Numbered from the stretch's first letter, positions 1 to 8,937 are shown. The stretch: DNA of 64,000 nt from Anoxybacter fermentans (GCF_003991135.1 NZ_CP016379.1:2418001-2482000); one strand, 5' to 3'. Translations and numbers: made by a program. Notes: generated by a model from the letters alone, not told the origin.

Positions 1-418
1 CATTAGGTGCTTTTAATGCCGTAAGGAGCAAAGTTCCTCCCTGCAAACTTTTTGCATCTCCTATCGAGGAAACAGTAACATCTAACTGATCACCTGCTCT
101 TGCAAAGGGAGGTAGGGTTGCTGTAACCATGACAGCAGCCACATTTTTTGCTCTGGCCTGAGATGGATCAGTAATTATTCCATACTGATTTAATAGGTTT
201 TTCAGCATCTGAAAAGTCGGACTGAATCTGCTGTCACCTGTACCATCAAGCCCGATAACCAATCCTATTCCCATCAGCATATTGTTCCTGACCCCATCAA
301 TTCTGGTCAAATCCCTGATATAGACCATAGGGTCTTCAATACTTGCTGCATTAATCTCTGGAATACAGGTGAAAATCAATCCTACTAATATGAAAATTAT
401 TAAAAGCTTCTTATTCAT
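1..418 (-). CDS. flgI: Flagellar P-ring protein FlgI (N-terminal part, cut by window edge)
   Basis: Periplasmic P-ring subunit, which forms the bushing around the rod at the peptidoglycan layer. About 139 residues are visible. A signal peptide of about 25 residues ends in INAA. Typical FlgI blocks follow: RIDGVRNN, a G-rich [11 protein letters not shown], then [20 protein letters not shown] and [12 protein letters not shown]. The start is the ATG at 418, preceded by GGAG on the minus strand. It is the last visible gene of the flagellar operon, directly after flgH. P rings are known from diderm bacteria, so it signals an outer membrane or at least a Gram-negative type basal body. The C-terminal two thirds lie outside the window. 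Confidence 0.95.
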   Translation of the reverse strand, partial: MNKKLLIIFILVGLIFTCIPEINAASIEDPMVYIRDLTRIDGVRNNMLMGIGLVIGLDGTGDSRFSPTFQMLKNLLNQYGIITDPSQARAKNVAAVMVTATLPPFARAGDQLDVTVSSIGDAKSLQGGTLLLTALKAPN

Positions 419-441
419 CTCAACCAACTCCATTTATACCT

Positions 442-1014
442 TTAAAAGAGCCAATTAAAGATTTTCTCAAATATACCTGATTTTTGTTTGTCGCCTACTA
501 CTCCTTCTCCTGTATAACGGATCTCTACATCAGACATATATATCGATTCAATGGTATTATCTGCTTTGATATCCCTTTGACGAATAACTCCGGTAATCTC
601 AATTTCTTGACTTTCTCCATTAATATTAATAGTTTTTAAACCTCTAACTACCAGATTTCCATTAGGTTGTTTGTCGATCACCCGAGCAGTAATTTGGGCA
701 TTGAGCAATCCCTGCCGGACAGTTACTCCATCTGCTTCATTTTTATCACTATATTTCAATGAAAAAGTTTTGATAAAATCAAAAATTCCCAGACCAGGTC
801 CCGCTCCCAATGACGAATCTTGAGAAGTTTCTGTACTGGCCTTCTGGGAAGCAGAAGACTTTTCAACGATAATAATGGTCACCAGATCCCCTATCTCAGA
901 TGCTACTTTATCTTTATAAATATCTGCCGCCTTATCATCCCAGAGGCTAGTAGCAGAGACCGATATCGGTAATAATAGACAGAATAACAGAGCATAAATT
1001 ATAACTCTCTTCAT
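442..1014 (-). CDS. flgH: Flagellar L-ring protein FlgH
   Basis: Outer-membrane L-ring subunit of the basal body. The predicted protein has a signal peptide ending near SVSA, then the FlgH core with GDLVTIIIVEKSSASQK near the N-terminus, and NGNLVVRGLKTININGE and ITGVIRQRDI further on. Unlike enterobacterial FlgH it has no lipobox cysteine after the signal peptide (it reads SVSATSLWDD), so it is probably not lipidated. An upstream GTG at 1023 lies inside the ribosome binding site; the ATG at 1014 has GAGGGG at good spacing and is preferred. It lies between flgA and flgI, the usual ring-gene order. Confidence 0.95.
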   Translation of the reverse strand: MKRVIIYALLFCLLLPISVSATSLWDDKAADIYKDKVASEIGDLVTIIIVEKSSASQKASTETSQDSSLGAGPGLGIFDFIKTFSLKYSDKNEADGVTVRQGLLNAQITARVIDKQPNGNLVVRGLKTININGESQEIEITGVIRQRDIKADNTIESIYMSDVEIRYTGEGVVGDKQKSGIFEKIFNWLF

Positions 1015-1026
1015 AATAGACACCCC

Positions 1027-2004
1027 TCATTCTACCTTTACCTGGACCTGTCCAACATCAGTTACCATTGCCAGAATCTTTTTTCCGGAACTTATATTTT
1101 CTACCCAGATCCATTCCCCTTTAGCACCATCTTCTAAAGCTCTACCGATGGTCTGAATATGAATCACCCCATAATTAGCAACAATTAGCACTTGATCATT
1201 ACGATGTATCAATTCAGGTTCTGTTAAATATTCTTTTAAAAGGACCGTACCTTCACTTAAAGAACGCTTTGTCTCTTTCCCTATTAACTCTTCTTCTGAA
1301 AAGACTGGTTCACCAGAAATCCGGGTAATATCCATATATCTTAATTCAATCATGTCAGAAGTAATAATTGTCTTCCTTTCAATAGGTTTTAAAGTAACAA
1401 AAACTGACTCATAAATCTGAACTTCCAGGTTTAAATAAATACGTTTATATACCTTCCCATCTATGAAAATCGTTACAGGTAATGAAATATATCCCCGTAA
1501 TTCACCACCCTGATACGGCCCAACTTTAACCTGATAATCTCCCATAGGAAGCCTGATTTCAGGAAAGCCCCTTACCAGATTAATTCTTATATCATTAAAC
1601 CGGGAAAGTTGACGGTAAATATAATCTTCAACCAACTGCATAACCATCTTTTGATCCAATAATTGAGCAGCCCTTTTAACCACTATTCCTTTATGAGATA
1701 GATTTGTAAAATTGATCATTTCTATATCGATCCCATGTTGCTTAAGAATCGACAGAATAGTATCTGGAGCCAGTGTAAAACGTCCACCAGGTAAAGGAGC
1801 AGGGCCCAGATCAATGTTTTTTAATCTCTCAACTAATTCTCCTTCACCTTCGATTATGGCAATCTCACCTAAATACATTCGCTCTTTTAAAACCTCTACT
1901 TCTGGTTGAAAACTGATTTTCACATTCTCTTCTCCATTAACCATCAATGAAAACAGAAATAGGATAATTAATACAAAAACAGTGTTCCAATTAAGAAGTT
2001 TCAT
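1027..2004 (-). CDS. flgA: Flagellar P-ring assembly chaperone FlgA
   Basis: Periplasmic chaperone needed to polymerise FlgI into the P ring. The protein has 325 residues: an N-terminal hydrophobic export signal (about residues 6-24), a divergent N-terminal half, and a C-terminal SAF-type domain from about residue 200 (KPIERKTIITSDMIELRYMD, LIGKETKRSLSEGTVL). The C-terminus carries the usual FlgA beta strands around NDQVLIVANYGVIHIQTIGR. The stop is 13 bases from the flgH start, so the two are co-transcribed. It is longer than the enterobacterial protein of about 220 residues, the extra length being in the N-terminal half, as in many diderm firmicute and proteobacterial polar-flagellum versions. 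Confidence 0.92.
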   Translation of the reverse strand: MKLLNWNTVFVLIILFLFSLMVNGEENVKISFQPEVEVLKERMYLGEIAIIEGEGELVERLKNIDLGPAPLPGGRFTLAPDTILSILKQHGIDIEMINFTNLSHKGIVVKRAAQLLDQKMVMQLVEDYIYRQLSRFNDIRINLVRGFPEIRLPMGDYQVKVGPYQGGELRGYISLPVTIFIDGKVYKRIYLNLEVQIYESVFVTLKPIERKTIITSDMIELRYMDITRISGEPVFSEEELIGKETKRSLSEGTVLLKEYLTEPELIHRNDQVLIVANYGVIHIQTIGRALEDGAKGEWIWVENISSGKKILAMVTDVGQVQVKVE

Positions 2005-2016
2005 AAACTATCACAC

Positions 2017-2805
2017 CTATCTCTTCAGGTTACTTACTGTTCTCAACATCTCCTCAGAAGCCTGAATGGTCTTGGAATTGATCTCATAAGCACGTTGAGC
2101 AGTAATCATATTAACCATTTCCTCTACCACCTGAACATTAGACATCTCCAGATAACCCTGGGCAATAGTACCAAAACCTTCCATTCCAGGATTGCCAATA
2201 ATTGGAGCCCCTGAAGCTACAGTAGCTTTGAAAAGATTTCGACCAGAACTACTTAAACCGGCCGGATTAGCAAAGCGAGCCAGTTCTAATTGACCAATTT
2301 CCTGAGGCTCCTCTTCACCAGCCAACATTACAGAAACAGTACCATCAGCATTTATGTTAATTCCTACTGCATCTTCAGGTATGTATATTTCCGGAAACAG
2401 GGGATAACCGTCAGAAGTAACGATTCGACCATCTCCATCCTGTTTAAAAGAACCATCTCTGGTATAAGCGGTAGAACCATCAGGTAACTGTATCTGGAAA
2501 AACCCATCACCTTCTATTACTAGATCAAGAGGGTTACCTGTCTGTTGAAAATTTCCCTGAGTGAACAAACGCTGCACAGATGCAGGACGAACACCGTTAC
2601 CTATCTCAATACCATTAGGCGAAATGGATCCCTGAGCATTGGGTGTTCCAGCTTCCTTAATAGTTTCATACATTAAATCCTGAAAATTTACCCGGCTTTT
2701 CTTAAAACCAGCAGTATTTACGTTCGCCAGGTTATTGGCAATATTGTCTATATTCAATTGCTGTGCCTGCATTCCTGAAGCAGCAGTCCATAATGATCTA
2801 ATCAT
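2017..2805 (-). CDS. flgG: Flagellar distal rod protein FlgG
   Basis: Distal rod subunit. At 262 residues it matches the family length. The N-terminal rod signature [20 protein letters not shown] is followed by [16 protein letters not shown]; the middle contains the [16 protein letters not shown] block; the C-terminal helix reads [20 protein letters not shown], the hallmark of the rod/hook family. The ATG at 2805 has a strong AGGAGGGTG site. It follows flgF across an 89-bp gap in which I see no gene or clear signal, and precedes flgA, so rod and ring genes form one tail-end block of the operon. Confidence 0.97.
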   Translation of the reverse strand: MIRSLWTAASGMQAQQLNIDNIANNLANVNTAGFKKSRVNFQDLMYETIKEAGTPNAQGSISPNGIEIGNGVRPASVQRLFTQGNFQQTGNPLDLVIEGDGFFQIQLPDGSTAYTRDGSFKQDGDGRIVTSDGYPLFPEIYIPEDAVGININADGTVSVMLAGEEEPQEIGQLELARFANPAGLSSSGRNLFKATVASGAPIIGNPGMEGFGTIAQGYLEMSNVQVVEEMVNMITAQRAYEINSKTIQASEEMLRTVSNLKR

Positions 2806-2894
2806 CTTTTACACCCTCCTTTATTTAATCAGATATCACTTCTATCAATCAGCAATATCTATATTCGTCCTCACAATTATTAAATCCAACCTGA

Positions 2895-3641
2895 TTATCC
2901 ATTAGTACGTCCAACATCATTGACTGCTTTTGACAGAGTCTCATCCTGGGATTGAATCATCTTTTGACTGACTTCATAGAGACGGGTAGCAGTAATTAAT
3001 TGAGTCATTCCCAATATAACATTTACATTGGAACCTTCCAGATATCCCTGACGTACCAATCCTTCTGCTCTCGTTTCCCTTATTCCTCCACCAGCACGAT
3101 AAAGATTTTTACCTACCTTTTCTAACTGCTGTAAATCAGCAAAGTCCACCAACCTTATCCGGTCGCTCTGAACTCCGTCAATCTCTATTATACCATCTTC
3201 TCCGACTGCAATCGGTTTTCCAAAAGTCTCAATTGGTCCATTTTCCCCCAGGACTGGATAACCATCTTCTGTTACCAGTTGACCAAATTGATTTAAAGTA
3301 AAATGTCCGCTCCGGGTATAAGCAATACCCCAGGGAGTCTGAACTACAAAAAAGCCTGGCCCTTCGATAGCTAAATCCAGCGGATTATCTGTTTTTTGCA
3401 AATGGCCCTGCTGAAAGTTAGTAAATGTTTCAACCACTTTACTTCCTGTTCCCTTTGAGCCAATGAAATGCTCTCCTGATTCGTCAAGACGACTCATTAA
3501 TATTTCAGGAAAAGATTGATATACTACCTGTTCACTTTTAAATCCAGTAGTATTAACATTTGCCAGATTATTGGCCAAAACATCATTTTCTCTTTTGAAA
3601 GCAATCATTCCCCGGGCCACCGTATATAATCCATTTAACAT
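2895..3641 (-). CDS. flgF: Flagellar basal-body rod protein FlgF
   Basis: Proximal rod component related to FlgG. The N-terminus has the rod signature around [19 protein letters not shown]; the centre has LDLAIEGPGFFVVQTPWG; the C-terminus ends with VILGMTQLITATRLYEVSQK. About 248 residues from the ATG at 3641. A GTG three codons upstream (3650) falls inside the GAGGGGGTG ribosome binding site, so the ATG is the better start. FlgF rather than a second FlgG is inferred from its divergence from the neighbouring flgG and from gene order. Confidence 0.9.
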   Translation of the reverse strand: MLNGLYTVARGMIAFKRENDVLANNLANVNTTGFKSEQVVYQSFPEILMSRLDESGEHFIGSKGTGSKVVETFTNFQQGHLQKTDNPLDLAIEGPGFFVVQTPWGIAYTRSGHFTLNQFGQLVTEDGYPVLGENGPIETFGKPIAVGEDGIIEIDGVQSDRIRLVDFADLQQLEKVGKNLYRAGGGIRETRAEGLVRQGYLEGSNVNVILGMTQLITATRLYEVSQKMIQSQDETLSKAVNDVGRTNG

Positions 3642-3659
3642 AATTTTCACCCCCTCATA

Positions 3660-4298
3660 CTACAAATGCATCAATTCGGCAATAATCTCATAGATATTTG
3701 CACCTTTTCTAAATTGGTATCTACCTACCCTTAATTTACGGTCCAGATTCAAAAGTTTTACTATTCTTAAAAACTCTTTTTCATCTACAATCTCCTTCTC
3801 TGCCAACCGTCGAGCAATATCTACTGCCAGATCTCCCGGTTTTACCTCAAACTCCACCCATCTAATCGGTTCTAGAACTGGTTCTGTGTGTTCTGGAACA
3901 GGGTTTGCATCTGATACTTGAACAGATTTTGTTACCGGTTCCGGGACGGGTTCTGTATTTGACATTGGATGAGGTTCTAAGTCGGGTTCTTCAACCGATT
4001 CTATATCCGGTTTTATAAATTCTGGATTGAATTCAACTGGTTCTGATTCGGTCTTTATATCTGATATCGGTTCAGGTTCTGGATTAGGTTCTTCTATTGG
4101 TTCTGGATAATTTAAGTCAGGAATATCTAACCTAAAGCGGGATATCTGATAATACACAATCTCTCGCTCAGGTTTTATTACAGTCTTCCCATCACCAGGG
4201 TAAAATTGATCTGAAAAAACCCAGATTAATGCTGCGATAACTAAACCAATTCCAATTCCGGTTATCAGCAAACTCCAATAAAACCCCTTATACACCAA
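3660..4298 (-). CDS. Membrane-anchored protein with Pro/Glu repeats and an MltG-type LysM-like C-terminus
   Basis: The 212-residue protein has one N-terminal transmembrane segment (about residues 8-30), a spacer from about 60 to 150 of repeated Pro-Glu-Pro units (EPNPEPEPIS, EPVPEPVTKS), and a compact C-terminal domain (about 148-212). That domain resembles the LysM-like region in front of the catalytic part of MltG/YceG transglycosylases (FEVKPGDLAVDIARRLAEKE, then LRVGRYQFRKGANIYEIIAEL). No catalytic MltG domain follows. I infer a stiff periplasmic arm that holds a peptidoglycan- or protein-binding module. The start is TTG at 4298 or GTG at 4295 after AAAGGAG; it overlaps the preceding gene by 11 bases. 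Confidence 0.7.
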   Translation of the reverse strand: MVYKGFYWSLLITGIGIGLVIAALIWVFSDQFYPGDGKTVIKPEREIVYYQISRFRLDIPDLNYPEPIEEPNPEPEPISDIKTESEPVEFNPEFIKPDIESVEEPDLEPHPMSNTEPVPEPVTKSVQVSDANPVPEHTEPVLEPIRWVEFEVKPGDLAVDIARRLAEKEIVDEKEFLRIVKLLNLDRKLRVGRYQFRKGANIYEIIAELMHL

Positions 4299-4878
4299 TT
4301 CCGGCTCCTTTCTTTCGCAATTTGACTACCAGTTCTACTTCTCGATACCCCAAATTTAACTTTCTGGCAATCTCTTCGACAGAAAGCCCCTCTTCAGAAA
4401 GTTTTACAATCTGATTGTATCTAGCAAGGGCTTCTTTTTCCAAAAGCCGGGTTTTTGAAGGAATTAAAGGCTCTTCAGACCTGTTTCTTAAATCGAGTTC
4501 CTCTTCTTTTCTTCTGAAACGTTCAGATTCATATAACTGGTCTACCAAACGGTCCGCTTCCTGGTAAGCTATCTTTTTTGCTAGAATCTCCGAAAAGACG
4601 GGATCAGAGAGTTCTAAATTCCACTCTTTTACCTTTTTAATAATTGCCTTTATCTCAGATTCTTTTTCCCGTAACTCTTCAATCAATGTATCCAGTTCTT
4701 TTCCAATATTTCTGATACTTTCTTTTGTCTTGACCAGTTCAATAACCTGTTCAATTGAATTTGCTTTTACTTCACCGACCCTTTCAGAATTTATCTTTCT
4801 ATTTATCCTATATGTGGAAATTAATGAGATTAAAATCAAAAACATTCCGACACCCAATATCAGATATGCAACCAACAA
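4288..4878 (-). CDS. Membrane-anchored coiled-coil protein with C-terminal helix-turn-helix (DUF6115-like)
   Basis: At 196 residues it has a single N-terminal transmembrane helix (LVAYLILGVGMFLILISLIS), a long charged helical and probably coiled-coil middle, and a C-terminal helix-turn-helix-like stretch (YNQIVKLSEEGLSVEEIARK, then LNLGYREVELVVKLRKK). This arrangement matches the DUF6115 family found at the end of firmicute flagellar operons; its function is not known to me. The C-terminal motif looks like a DNA-binding sigma-factor-like HTH, yet the protein is membrane-tethered, so a protein-protein role is equally possible. It overlaps the following MltG-like gene and lies 17 bases after the 106-residue gene. 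Confidence 0.7.
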   Translation of the reverse strand: MLVAYLILGVGMFLILISLISTYRINRKINSERVGEVKANSIEQVIELVKTKESIRNIGKELDTLIEELREKESEIKAIIKKVKEWNLELSDPVFSEILAKKIAYQEADRLVDQLYESERFRRKEEELDLRNRSEEPLIPSKTRLLEKEALARYNQIVKLSEEGLSVEEIARKLNLGYREVELVVKLRKKGAGIGV

Positions 4879-4895
4879 GACACGTACCTCCTTAG

Positions 4896-5216
4896 TTAGA
4901 CTCGAATGTCAATTATATGACCTCGATCATCATCAAATGGATTTTTTTCCTCCATACTATCTTTTTCTTCATTTTTCGTCTTTTTCCTCTCTTTTTTTTC
5001 CCTTTTTTTTCTTCCAGATTTCTCGTCAGAACGGACCCGCTTACCTTCAGATTGGTTACTTTCTGTCACCTGTTTTTGTCGGATCTCATGCTCTTTTTGC
5101 TGCTGGACTGCCAATTCTTGCTGCTGTTGCTGTTCAGCCACAGCCCGTATTTGCTCAATCCTATTAACCTCTAAAGATTTGGACAGCAAATGGCGCCCGT
5201 TAATGGGTTGGGTCAT
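4896..5216 (-). CDS. Small hydrophilic Gln/Lys/Glu-rich protein of unknown function
   Basis: I do not recognise this 106-residue protein. It starts MTQPINGRHLLSKSLEVNRI, has a glutamine-rich helix (EQQQQQELAVQQQK) and a highly charged Lys/Arg/Glu tail, and lacks any signal peptide or membrane segment. It is probably a coiled coil or largely disordered. It lies between fapA (14 bases away) and the DUF6115-like gene in an unbroken operon, so expression with the flagellar genes is likely. The composition makes the longer plus-strand reading frames over the same bases look coding, but those lack the operon spacing and orientation. Confidence 0.65.
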   Translation of the reverse strand: MTQPINGRHLLSKSLEVNRIEQIRAVAEQQQQQELAVQQQKEHEIRQKQVTESNQSEGKRVRSDEKSGRKKREKKERKKTKNEEKDSMEEKNPFDDDRGHIIDIRV

Positions 5217-5230
5217 AACCCTTCACCACC

Positions 5231-7075
5231 TTATAATGGTATTGGCCTTACCTCACCTTCTTCATATACAAAGACTGTCCGTGTTATGGAATCTTTAACC
5301 CGGTATCCTACCTGACCAATGTTTATCACCACTCCAGGATAAACCCGTTCTAAAACTTTTATCCTTCCATTCTTTTGCTCTTTCGATTGGGTTATTAACA
5401 TTTCATGCTGCTGAGTTAATTGTTTCATCCGCCCTTCAAGATGTTCCCTGGTTTCGTTAAATTGTCTTAACATGACAGATTTTTCAGGCGGCAGCTTACT
5501 CAACCGATGATGAACTTTTCTTAAAAGACTAATTTCTCTGGTAACTTTATCTAAATTCTCTTTTACACTTGCAATTTCAGCTTCCACCTCTTCTAACTGC
5601 TGACGTATTCCAGGATCCACACCAACAATTATATGTGTAGGAGTAGCCAGATGAGAACCAATTACCCGGGCAACAATATCATTACCCGCCTGTACTGTTC
5701 CACCAACAATCAACCCCCGCCCTTCTACAATAACATCCTTACTGGCCATAACAGTGCTATGCATTATTGCCCCTTTGACAATTAGACTACCGTGAGTGAT
5801 AACCTGACCATTTTCAATAAATCCAATCTCAACATCTCTTTCAGCCTTAATCAGTCCCTTTTGTTTACCCTTGAATCCTTTGTGGACAATCACTTTACCT
5901 TTGGCTTCAAGATTAGCAGCTTCCACATTACCCATTACTTCAATATCACCACCAGCTTTGATGCTGAAACCTTCTTGAACATTCCCTTTGACAATAACAT
6001 TACCGATAAATTCAATATTTCCCGTTTCTAAATCTACATCACCTTCAACAGTATAAATGGGCAAAACGCTAACCTTATCTCTTTCCAGAACTACCTGCCC
6101 ATCAATACCGGCTAAAAGACTCATTCCATCTTCACTGATCTCAACATTTTTTCCCTTTGGTAGCCTTAAATCTTTCCCAGGTTTAGGTTTTATTTCTTTA
6201 CCAGTAACCGTCCATCCAGATTTACCCTGAGTTGGAGGTATCTTGGTTACCAACAAATCACCCTTTTTAACATTTACAACTAAATCAAGGTTATAAAAAT
6301 CTACACTACCATCTTCCAACTCTTTAACATGTTTTTTCTCTTCAGGTAACCGGAAATGATAACGGAATTTTGCAGGCTTTCCATCTTCAGGTGGTTGTCC
6401 GGTAGCAATTTCCAGTCCCTGTCTAACATTATCTTCTAAAAGCTTTTTCAATTTATCCTTCTTAATTCCAAAGGTAACACCTTTTTTGTTTAAAACTTTA
6501 ACTGCCTCTTCTAAAGTAAGTAATTTACCTCCTAATGGGGGAATATATCTACAAAAAGCACTCATCTCATCAGAGGAAATTTCTACTTCTAAATCAGCAT
6601 CCCGATCCAGTTCAGGCTTTCGTTCTGCAATTTTTACAAACTCTCCTTTAGCATCATGATAAGTTTTTTCAACCAACTCAAAATCTACATCCACCAATTC
6701 CTTTCTCTCAATCATCTGTTTAATAGCATCTAAATTAACCGGTTTTCCATTTCCCTTAGGTGCCACTACTTTAAGAAAAATTCCATCTGATTTAATCTTT
6801 AACTCAAAATATCCATCCAGATTATTTGCTTTATAATTTTGTTCTCTTTCTATAGATCCTTCAATTTCTTTTTCGGCATCGGTCTCTTTTTTAATCAATT
6901 TGAATATATATTCACCTTTTTTACCAAAGCCCAAAAAACCCGACTTCTTTTTAACCTCAACCAACTGAATCTCTTCCACACTAACTTCCCTCTGCAACTG
7001 CCTGGAAAAAGTTTCAATTGCTTTCTTATAAGCGGCCGATTCATTTTTTGCCAAAATCTTAATTTCTTTTTCCAT
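5231..7075 (-). CDS. fapA: FapA family protein (DUF342) with N-terminal Jag-N-like domain
   Basis: The 614-residue protein begins with a Jag-N-type module (residues 1-60: KNESAAYKKAIETFSRQLQ and KKSGFLGFGKKGEYIFK). A mixed region follows, then the FapA/DUF342 right-handed beta-helix (about 250-480) with repeated short strands such as GNVIVKGNVQEGFSIKAGGD. It ends in a coiled coil (about 490-560). FapA-family proteins are polymer-forming cytosolic proteins often encoded beside flagellar or polar genes; their exact role is unsettled. It sits directly downstream of the sigma-28 gene (20-base gap). Identification of the family is firm; function is inferred from context only. Confidence 0.85.
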   Translation of the reverse strand: MEKEIKILAKNESAAYKKAIETFSRQLQREVSVEEIQLVEVKKKSGFLGFGKKGEYIFKLIKKETDAEKEIEGSIEREQNYKANNLDGYFELKIKSDGIFLKVVAPKGNGKPVNLDAIKQMIERKELVDVDFELVEKTYHDAKGEFVKIAERKPELDRDADLEVEISSDEMSAFCRYIPPLGGKLLTLEEAVKVLNKKGVTFGIKKDKLKKLLEDNVRQGLEIATGQPPEDGKPAKFRYHFRLPEEKKHVKELEDGSVDFYNLDLVVNVKKGDLLVTKIPPTQGKSGWTVTGKEIKPKPGKDLRLPKGKNVEISEDGMSLLAGIDGQVVLERDKVSVLPIYTVEGDVDLETGNIEFIGNVIVKGNVQEGFSIKAGGDIEVMGNVEAANLEAKGKVIVHKGFKGKQKGLIKAERDVEIGFIENGQVITHGSLIVKGAIMHSTVMASKDVIVEGRGLIVGGTVQAGNDIVARVIGSHLATPTHIIVGVDPGIRQQLEEVEAEIASVKENLDKVTREISLLRKVHHRLSKLPPEKSVMLRQFNETREHLEGRMKQLTQQHEMLITQSKEQKNGRIKVLERVYPGVVINIGQVGYRVKDSITRTVFVYEEGEVRPIPL

Positions 7076-7095
7076 TCTAAATCCCCCCTCAATTT

Positions 7096-7860
7096 TTAAA
7101 GAAATAATGCCCGTTTCCGACTCAACATCCCTCGCAATCTTAAAACTGCTTTGGCATGAATTTGAGAAACTCTTGCGGGCGATAAATCCAGAACCTGAGC
7201 TATTTCCATCTGAGTCAACTCCTCATAATAGTATAAAGCCAGTACCAACTTTTCCTGTTCCTTTAACCGATCAATAGCCTCAACCAATAAACGTTTGATT
7301 TCTTTATCATAAACAATCTCTTCCGGTCTTTCATTTTCACCAGGAATCTGATCCATCAATTGTAGACCAGAATCTGGATTAATCAGTGATTCCAGGGAAG
7401 TTAATTCAGGAATATTTGCTTCCATTACTAACTTATTATACTCTTTTAAATCCAATCCCAGTTCCCTTGCTACTTCTTCATCCTCAGGTAATCGTCCTAA
7501 AGTCTGTTCCAGTTTTTTATAAGCCTGATGTAATCGTTTGGCTTTTTCACGGCTAGAACGGGAAATCCAATCCTGGGCTCTAAGTTCATCTATAATTGCG
7601 CCGCGTATTCGTACAGCCGCATAGGTACTAAATTTAACCCCTCGTTCAGGGTCAAAACGATCAATCGCCTGAATCAAACCTATAATTCCAAAACTCACTA
7701 GATCGTCAAACTCAATCTGCGGGGGGACAACCAACTTGACCCGACCGGCCACATATTTGACCAGTGGAGTGTATTTTTCAATTAATAAATTTCTGGCTTG
7801 AAGATCTCCTTTCTGGAAAGCCTTCCACAGAGCTTTTTCGTCAGATTTTCTCTTTTCCAA
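7096..7860 (-). CDS. fliA: RNA polymerase sigma factor for flagellar genes (sigma-28, FliA/SigD)
   Basis: Sigma-70 family group 3 factor that directs late flagellar transcription. Region 2 is clear (NLLIEKYTPLVKYVAGRV; FDPERGVKFSTYAAVRIRG; AIIDELRAQDW), and region 4 has LTQMEIAQVLDLSPARVSQI. The open frame extends to an ATG at 7875, but that ATG has no ribosome binding site, whereas GGAGGTG embedded just after it is correctly spaced for TTG at 7860. From that start the protein has 254 residues, the length I recall for SigD. Its likely antagonist FlgM and a matching promoter in front of flagellin occur in this window. Confidence 0.95.
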   Translation of the reverse strand: MEKRKSDEKALWKAFQKGDLQARNLLIEKYTPLVKYVAGRVKLVVPPQIEFDDLVSFGIIGLIQAIDRFDPERGVKFSTYAAVRIRGAIIDELRAQDWISRSSREKAKRLHQAYKKLEQTLGRLPEDEEVARELGLDLKEYNKLVMEANIPELTSLESLINPDSGLQLMDQIPGENERPEEIVYDKEIKRLLVEAIDRLKEQEKLVLALYYYEELTQMEIAQVLDLSPARVSQIHAKAVLRLRGMLSRKRALFL

Positions 7861-7894
7861 ACAATTCACCTCCATTGGTCAATTCAGCTACAAT

Positions 7895-8236
7895 TTAATC
7901 CTCCAGCGAATCTACAACGATTTTTGTCAATTTATCTAAATCCAATGGTTCAAAGTCTCCTTCATCCCTGGTTTTACTATTCCTTGCTTTTTTATAATTT
8001 GCCTTCATTCGAGCTTTTAATTTTTTCTTCTGCTCTTCAATTAATAACCTCTCCTGCTCCTGATCAATTACTATTCCCAAAAGATAACCAATTACTGCAA
8101 AGATTCCCCCTCCAACAAAGATCCGAATAACTAAAACCTCGATAGAAACTTTAACAAACAAACCCATAACCAAAACAAGACCACAGGCCACTATCATAAA
8201 TAGTTTTGCCAACTCCTGCCGAAAGTTACCTTTCAT
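7895..8236 (-). CDS. Small two-helix membrane protein of unknown function
   Basis: About 113 residues with two hydrophobic segments (LFMIVACGLVLVMGLFV and VLVIRIFVGGGIFAVIGYLL), then a basic, helical cytoplasmic tail. The C-terminal tail is acidic (EPLDLDKLTKIVVDSLED). I do not recognise a named family. The ATG at 8236 is preferred to the ATG at 8245, because AAAGGG lies directly on the latter. It sits between the PilZ gene (14 bases) and fliA (about 34 bases), where chemotaxis genes stand in many Bacillus-type operons. Co-expression suggests a flagellar or c-di-GMP related membrane role; this is inference. Confidence 0.6.
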   Translation of the reverse strand: MKGNFRQELAKLFMIVACGLVLVMGLFVKVSIEVLVIRIFVGGGIFAVIGYLLGIVIDQEQERLLIEEQKKKLKARMKANYKKARNSKTRDEGDFEPLDLDKLTKIVVDSLED

Positions 8237-8250
8237 TAAAATCATCCCTT

Positions 8251-8925
8251 TTATGCTAAACCTTTACGAATCAATTCTCGCTGTTTATCAAAAATCCAAC
8301 CAATAATCCGATCCTGAACAGAAGAAGAAATAGATTCAAAAGCAACCCCCACTTCATAACCTCCTTCTTCTTTCTCCTGATTTCGGACTATTTTCCCAAA
8401 AATAACTTCTTCTTCAATTCCCTTTAACCCTAACTTAATTTCCAGGTTAGAATTTACTTCCATAATTTCATCTGAATAAAACCTTACACCGCCACCACTT
8501 ATATCAAGAGTATAAGTCTTGATATATTGTCTGGAACCAGACGAATCAGATTCAAGGGGTATTTTCTCAGATTCATCTATCAGCCGATAATATAAGGGAA
8601 TGTTTATCTCCAATCTTACAAATTCCCGGCGCTGAATCCGTTTAACCTCTGCAGGCAATCGTAAAGCAAATCCAGGTATTGGTTCTTTAAAACGTCTTAA
8701 AATTATAGATTTAAAACTGTATAAGGCACGTTCTCCAACATATGTTACAATTATAGGAGTATTCAATCGAAAAGGTATAAGCTCTCCATTAACAGCAGGG
8801 GCCATAATATGTAACTCCTTGTCATTTATGTCCATTACCCGGCTAAAATATTTTCCTTCAAAATTGGGGTCTTCTACCTCTATCTCTATTTTAGTATTGA
8901 TTGTTAACTCACTTAAAGCAACCAT
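8251..8925 (-). CDS. Flagellar brake protein, YcgR/PilZ family (c-di-GMP receptor)
   Basis: At 224 residues, it has an N-terminal YcgR-like domain (about 1-95) and a C-terminal PilZ domain (about 100-220). Both c-di-GMP signature elements are present: the RxxxR motif in IQRREFVRLEI and the D-x-S-x-x-G motif in TLDISGGGVRFYS. Proteins of this family (YcgR, and YpfA/DgrA in Bacillus) bind c-di-GMP and slow or disengage the motor. Location inside the flagellar operon, 12 bases after flhG, supports that role. With both motifs intact it should bind the ligand. Confidence 0.9.
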   Translation of the reverse strand: MVALSELTINTKIEIEVEDPNFEGKYFSRVMDINDKELHIMAPAVNGELIPFRLNTPIIVTYVGERALYSFKSIILRRFKEPIPGFALRLPAEVKRIQRREFVRLEINIPLYYRLIDESEKIPLESDSSGSRQYIKTYTLDISGGGVRFYSDEIMEVNSNLEIKLGLKGIEEEVIFGKIVRNQEKEEGGYEVGVAFESISSSVQDRIIGWIFDKQRELIRKGLA

Positions 8926-8937
8926 CCTAATCCCCTC

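Noticed and set aside
4730-5174. Two plus-strand frames rich in Phe/Leu opposite the Lys/Glu-rich gene
   Set aside because: They are the complement of Lys/Glu codons; wrong orientation for the operon and no start signals.
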